Source of the DNA: Paracoccus sp. TOH
GTDB taxonomy: Bacteria > Pseudomonadota > Alphaproteobacteria > Rhodobacterales > Rhodobacteraceae
DNA: 64,000 nt
NCBI RefSeq assembly: GCF_030388245.1
Contig: NZ_CP098360.1
Coordinates: 1-64,000 of the forward strand
Direction of reading: 5' to 3'
Shown: positions 62,343-64,000 of the stretch, piece after piece
Numbering within the stretch: the stretch's first letter is position 1
Layout: every line of letters starts with the position of its first letter
The notes under the pieces: generated by a model
Databases searched by the model: none
What the model saw: the letters and a program-made list of their open reading frames with translations, nothing else
What the model was told of the DNA's origin: nothing
Made by a program: the position numbers and the translations under genes

Positions 62343-63797
62343 CTACATCGCGGCGATCTCGGCCCGCTGCTGCTGCATCCGCCGGAAGATGCGCCAGTCG
62401 CGCTCGCGCCGGGCCCGGGCGGCGGGATCGGGGCGGGTGATCTCGGCCGGGTGCGAGAAGCGGGCGCGCGCCGCCACCAGCCCCCCCATCAGCGGCGCCG
62501 CGGCGGCGATGGCGGTGCCGCGCAGCACCGCGTCCTCGGGCTGCCAATGGATCTCGGCGCCGATGGCATCGGCATAGAGCTGGCGCAGCAGGGCCGAGCG
62601 CGCCTGCCCGCCGGCCATGGCCAGCGCGGCGGGGGCCAGGCCCATATGGGCGATGACCTGCCGGGTTCCCAGCGCGATCCCGACCGCCGCACGCCAGTAG
62701 AACCCGTCCAGCGCCGCGGGGCTGCCGTCCAGCGACAGGCCGTGGATGGTGCCGCGCATCAGCGGATCGGCAAAGGGCGTGCGGCTGCCCTTGAAATCGG
62801 GCAGAACGTGCAGCCCCTGGCCCGGCTCGTCCTTCGCCGCGGCAAGACGCGCCAGGATCTCGTCATGGCTGGCCGGGCGCGGATAGAGCCGGCGGATCCG
62901 CTCCAGCAGCGCGCCGGTGGCGGATTGCCCGCCCTCGCTGACCGCCTCGCCCGGCAGGATCGCGTCGGGATAGGGGCCCCAGAGCGCCGGCGCCGCCGCC
63001 AGCCCCGCCGCCATGACGCAGTTCGAGGTGCCGGCGATCAGCGCCGGCATGTCCGGCGCCGCGCCCAGCGCCCCGGAGAAAGCGTCGATCAGCCCGACGG
63101 CGACCAGCGTTTCGGGCTCCAGCCCCAGTTCGGCCGCGCCCCGCGGCGAAAGCGGGCCGATGCGGCTGCCCGGCGGCAGGACCGGGCCGGGGCGCGGGAA
63201 ATCCGCGATGCCGATCCGGGCCAGCAGATCGGTCTGCCAGCCGCCCCGATCGGGCAGCCAGGGCCATTTCGCCGCCGCCGCGCAATGCGAGCGCACCTCG
63301 AGGCCGGTGGCGCGAAAGGCCAGATGGTCGCACAGGTCGCGCACCCCCTGCAACGCCGCCCAGATCTCGGGCCGGCGGCGCCTGAGCCACATCAGCTTCG
63401 GCGTCTGCATCTCGGGCGAGACCGAGCCGCCGGCCCGCACCACCACCTCATGCGCGATGGCGCCAAGCTCGGCCGCCTCGGCGATGGCGCGATGATCGTG
63501 CCAGGCGATCACGTCCGGGGCGAAGCCCGGCGCCTGGACCACCAGCGAACAGGTGGCGTCGAAGGCCAGGGCACGGATCTGCGCCGGGCTGGCGCCGGCC
63601 TGGCGCCGCGCCTCGGCCAGCGCCTCGGCCACCGCCTGCCAGATCTCGGCGAAATCATGCATGGCCTGGCGGTCGGGACCGGCGATGGTGGAAAAGCCGC
63701 GGCTTGCCCGCGCGACCAGTCGCCCCCCGGCGGTGAACAGCCCCGCCCGCGCGCGGGCCGAGCCCACATCCACGGCCCCGATCAGCAATTCGCCCAC
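62343..63797 (-). CDS. FGGY-family carbohydrate kinase, pentulose type
   Basis: A 484-residue sugar kinase. The opening is IGAVDVGSARARAGLF (phosphate 1), with ALAFDATCSLVV, DVIAWHDHRAIAEA, LIDAFSGALGAAPDMPALIA and MAGGQARSALLRQLYADAIG (adenosine region). The features match the FGGY pentulose kinases (ribulokinase-like) rather than glycerol kinase. The start is GTG at 63797 after GAGGGGGA. A HAD gene ends six bases before it, so they form an operon. The substrate cannot be fixed by eye. Confidence 0.85.
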   Translation of the reverse strand: MGELLIGAVDVGSARARAGLFTAGGRLVARASRGFSTIAGPDRQAMHDFAEIWQAVAEALAEARRQAGASPAQIRALAFDATCSLVVQAPGFAPDVIAWHDHRAIAEAAELGAIAHEVVVRAGGSVSPEMQTPKLMWLRRRRPEIWAALQGVRDLCDHLAFRATGLEVRSHCAAAAKWPWLPDRGGWQTDLLARIGIADFPRPGPVLPPGSRIGPLSPRGAAELGLEPETLVAVGLIDAFSGALGAAPDMPALIAGTSNCVMAAGLAAAPALWGPYPDAILPGEAVSEGGQSATGALLERIRRLYPRPASHDEILARLAAAKDEPGQGLHVLPDFKGSRTPFADPLMRGTIHGLSLDGSPAALDGFYWRAAVGIALGTRQVIAHMGLAPAALAMAGGQARSALLRQLYADAIGAEIHWQPEDAVLRGTAIAAAAPLMGGLVAARARFSHPAEITRPDPAARARRERDWRIFRRMQQQRAEIAAM

Positions 63798-63803
63798 TCC
63801 CCC

Positions 63804-64000
63804 TCAGCGCAATCCGGCCAGAGTTTTGGGCAAATCCCGGGCATGGTCAATCAGCGCGTCCGGGTTTTCGGCGGCCAGCTTCCCGGCCAGCCGCGCCTGG
63901 TCGGCATGGCTGCCGCCCAGAAAGCCGATCACCCGCATCCCCGCGGCGCGGGCGGCGCGCAAGCCGGCCGGGCTGTCCTCGATCACCACGCAATCGGCCG
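63804..64000 (-). CDS. HAD-family phosphatase, C-terminal part (cut by window end)
   Basis: The last 64 or so codons of a HAD hydrolase. ADCVVIEDSPAGLRAARAAG is motif IV (EDS), and GMRVIGFLGGSH follows. This tail is typical of beta-phosphoglucomutase/phosphoglycolate-type HADs that dephosphorylate small sugar phosphates. The N-terminus lies beyond base 64000. It lies upstream of the FGGY kinase in one transcription unit. Confidence 0.85.
   Translation of the reverse strand, partial: ADCVVIEDSPAGLRAARAAGMRVIGFLGGSHADQARLAGKLAAENPDALIDHARDLPKTLAGLR

Overview
The window is high-GC alphaproteobacterial DNA and most likely a Paracoccus chromosome. The reasons are dnaA-dnaN-recF at base 1 (probably where the replicon was linearised), a pseudoazurin whose copper ligands fall at the Paracoccus positions, a NarK1-NarK2 fusion transporter, Nnr- and NarR-type regulators and a methylsuccinyl-CoA-dehydrogenase-like gene. 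The species call is inference.

Layout. (1) 1-8.9 kb, housekeeping: dnaA, dnaN, recF, adenine deaminase, recO, two META-domain lipoproteins (one frameshifted) and an mcd-like acyl-CoA dehydrogenase. (2) 8.9-14 kb: an orphan type VI secretion cargo module made of vgrG, an exported ankyrin-like protein (probable immunity), a GHSLGG lipase (probable effector) and a PAAR protein on the opposite strand. Base composition changes inside vgrG. (3) 14-25 kb, accessory DNA: an internally deleted IS5-type transposase, small AT-richer unknown genes, an excisionase-like HTH gene, a VapE-type primase/helicase with four apparent frameshifts, a 130-bp nested palindrome, a tyrosine integrase and a string of small hypothetical genes. 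It ends near tRNA-Val(CAC). (4) 25-28.4 kb: an HU-like gene, lon and a CsbD-family gene.

(5) 28.7-61.3 kb, a denitrification supercluster. nosRZDFYLX (N2O reduction) is followed by a DUF2249-type gene, nnrS, pseudoazurin and nnr. Then come norCBQDEF (NO reduction) with a DNR-like regulator, and nsrR divergent from hmp plus a small membrane gene (NO detoxification). The block ends with narKGHJI, a narC-like PPIase gene, a DUF2478 gene (all minus strand) and the divergent narR. No nitrite reductase gene is present, so the cell must make NO from nitrite with enzymes encoded elsewhere, if it makes it at all. Five palindromic operator candidates (four FNR/NNR-type, one NsrR-type) sit where expected. 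(6) 61.3-64 kb: a SorC-type regulator, an FGGY sugar kinase and a HAD phosphatase cut by the window end.

Electron flow: NarGHI reduces nitrate at the membrane, with NarK exchanging nitrate and nitrite. NorCB reduces NO and NosZ reduces N2O, with pseudoazurin as a likely periplasmic electron carrier. NsrR-Hmp removes stray NO.

Several genes between 15 and 24 kb, plus one at 6.3 kb, carry single-base lesions. They reflect either decay of a mobile island or unpolished indels in the assembly.
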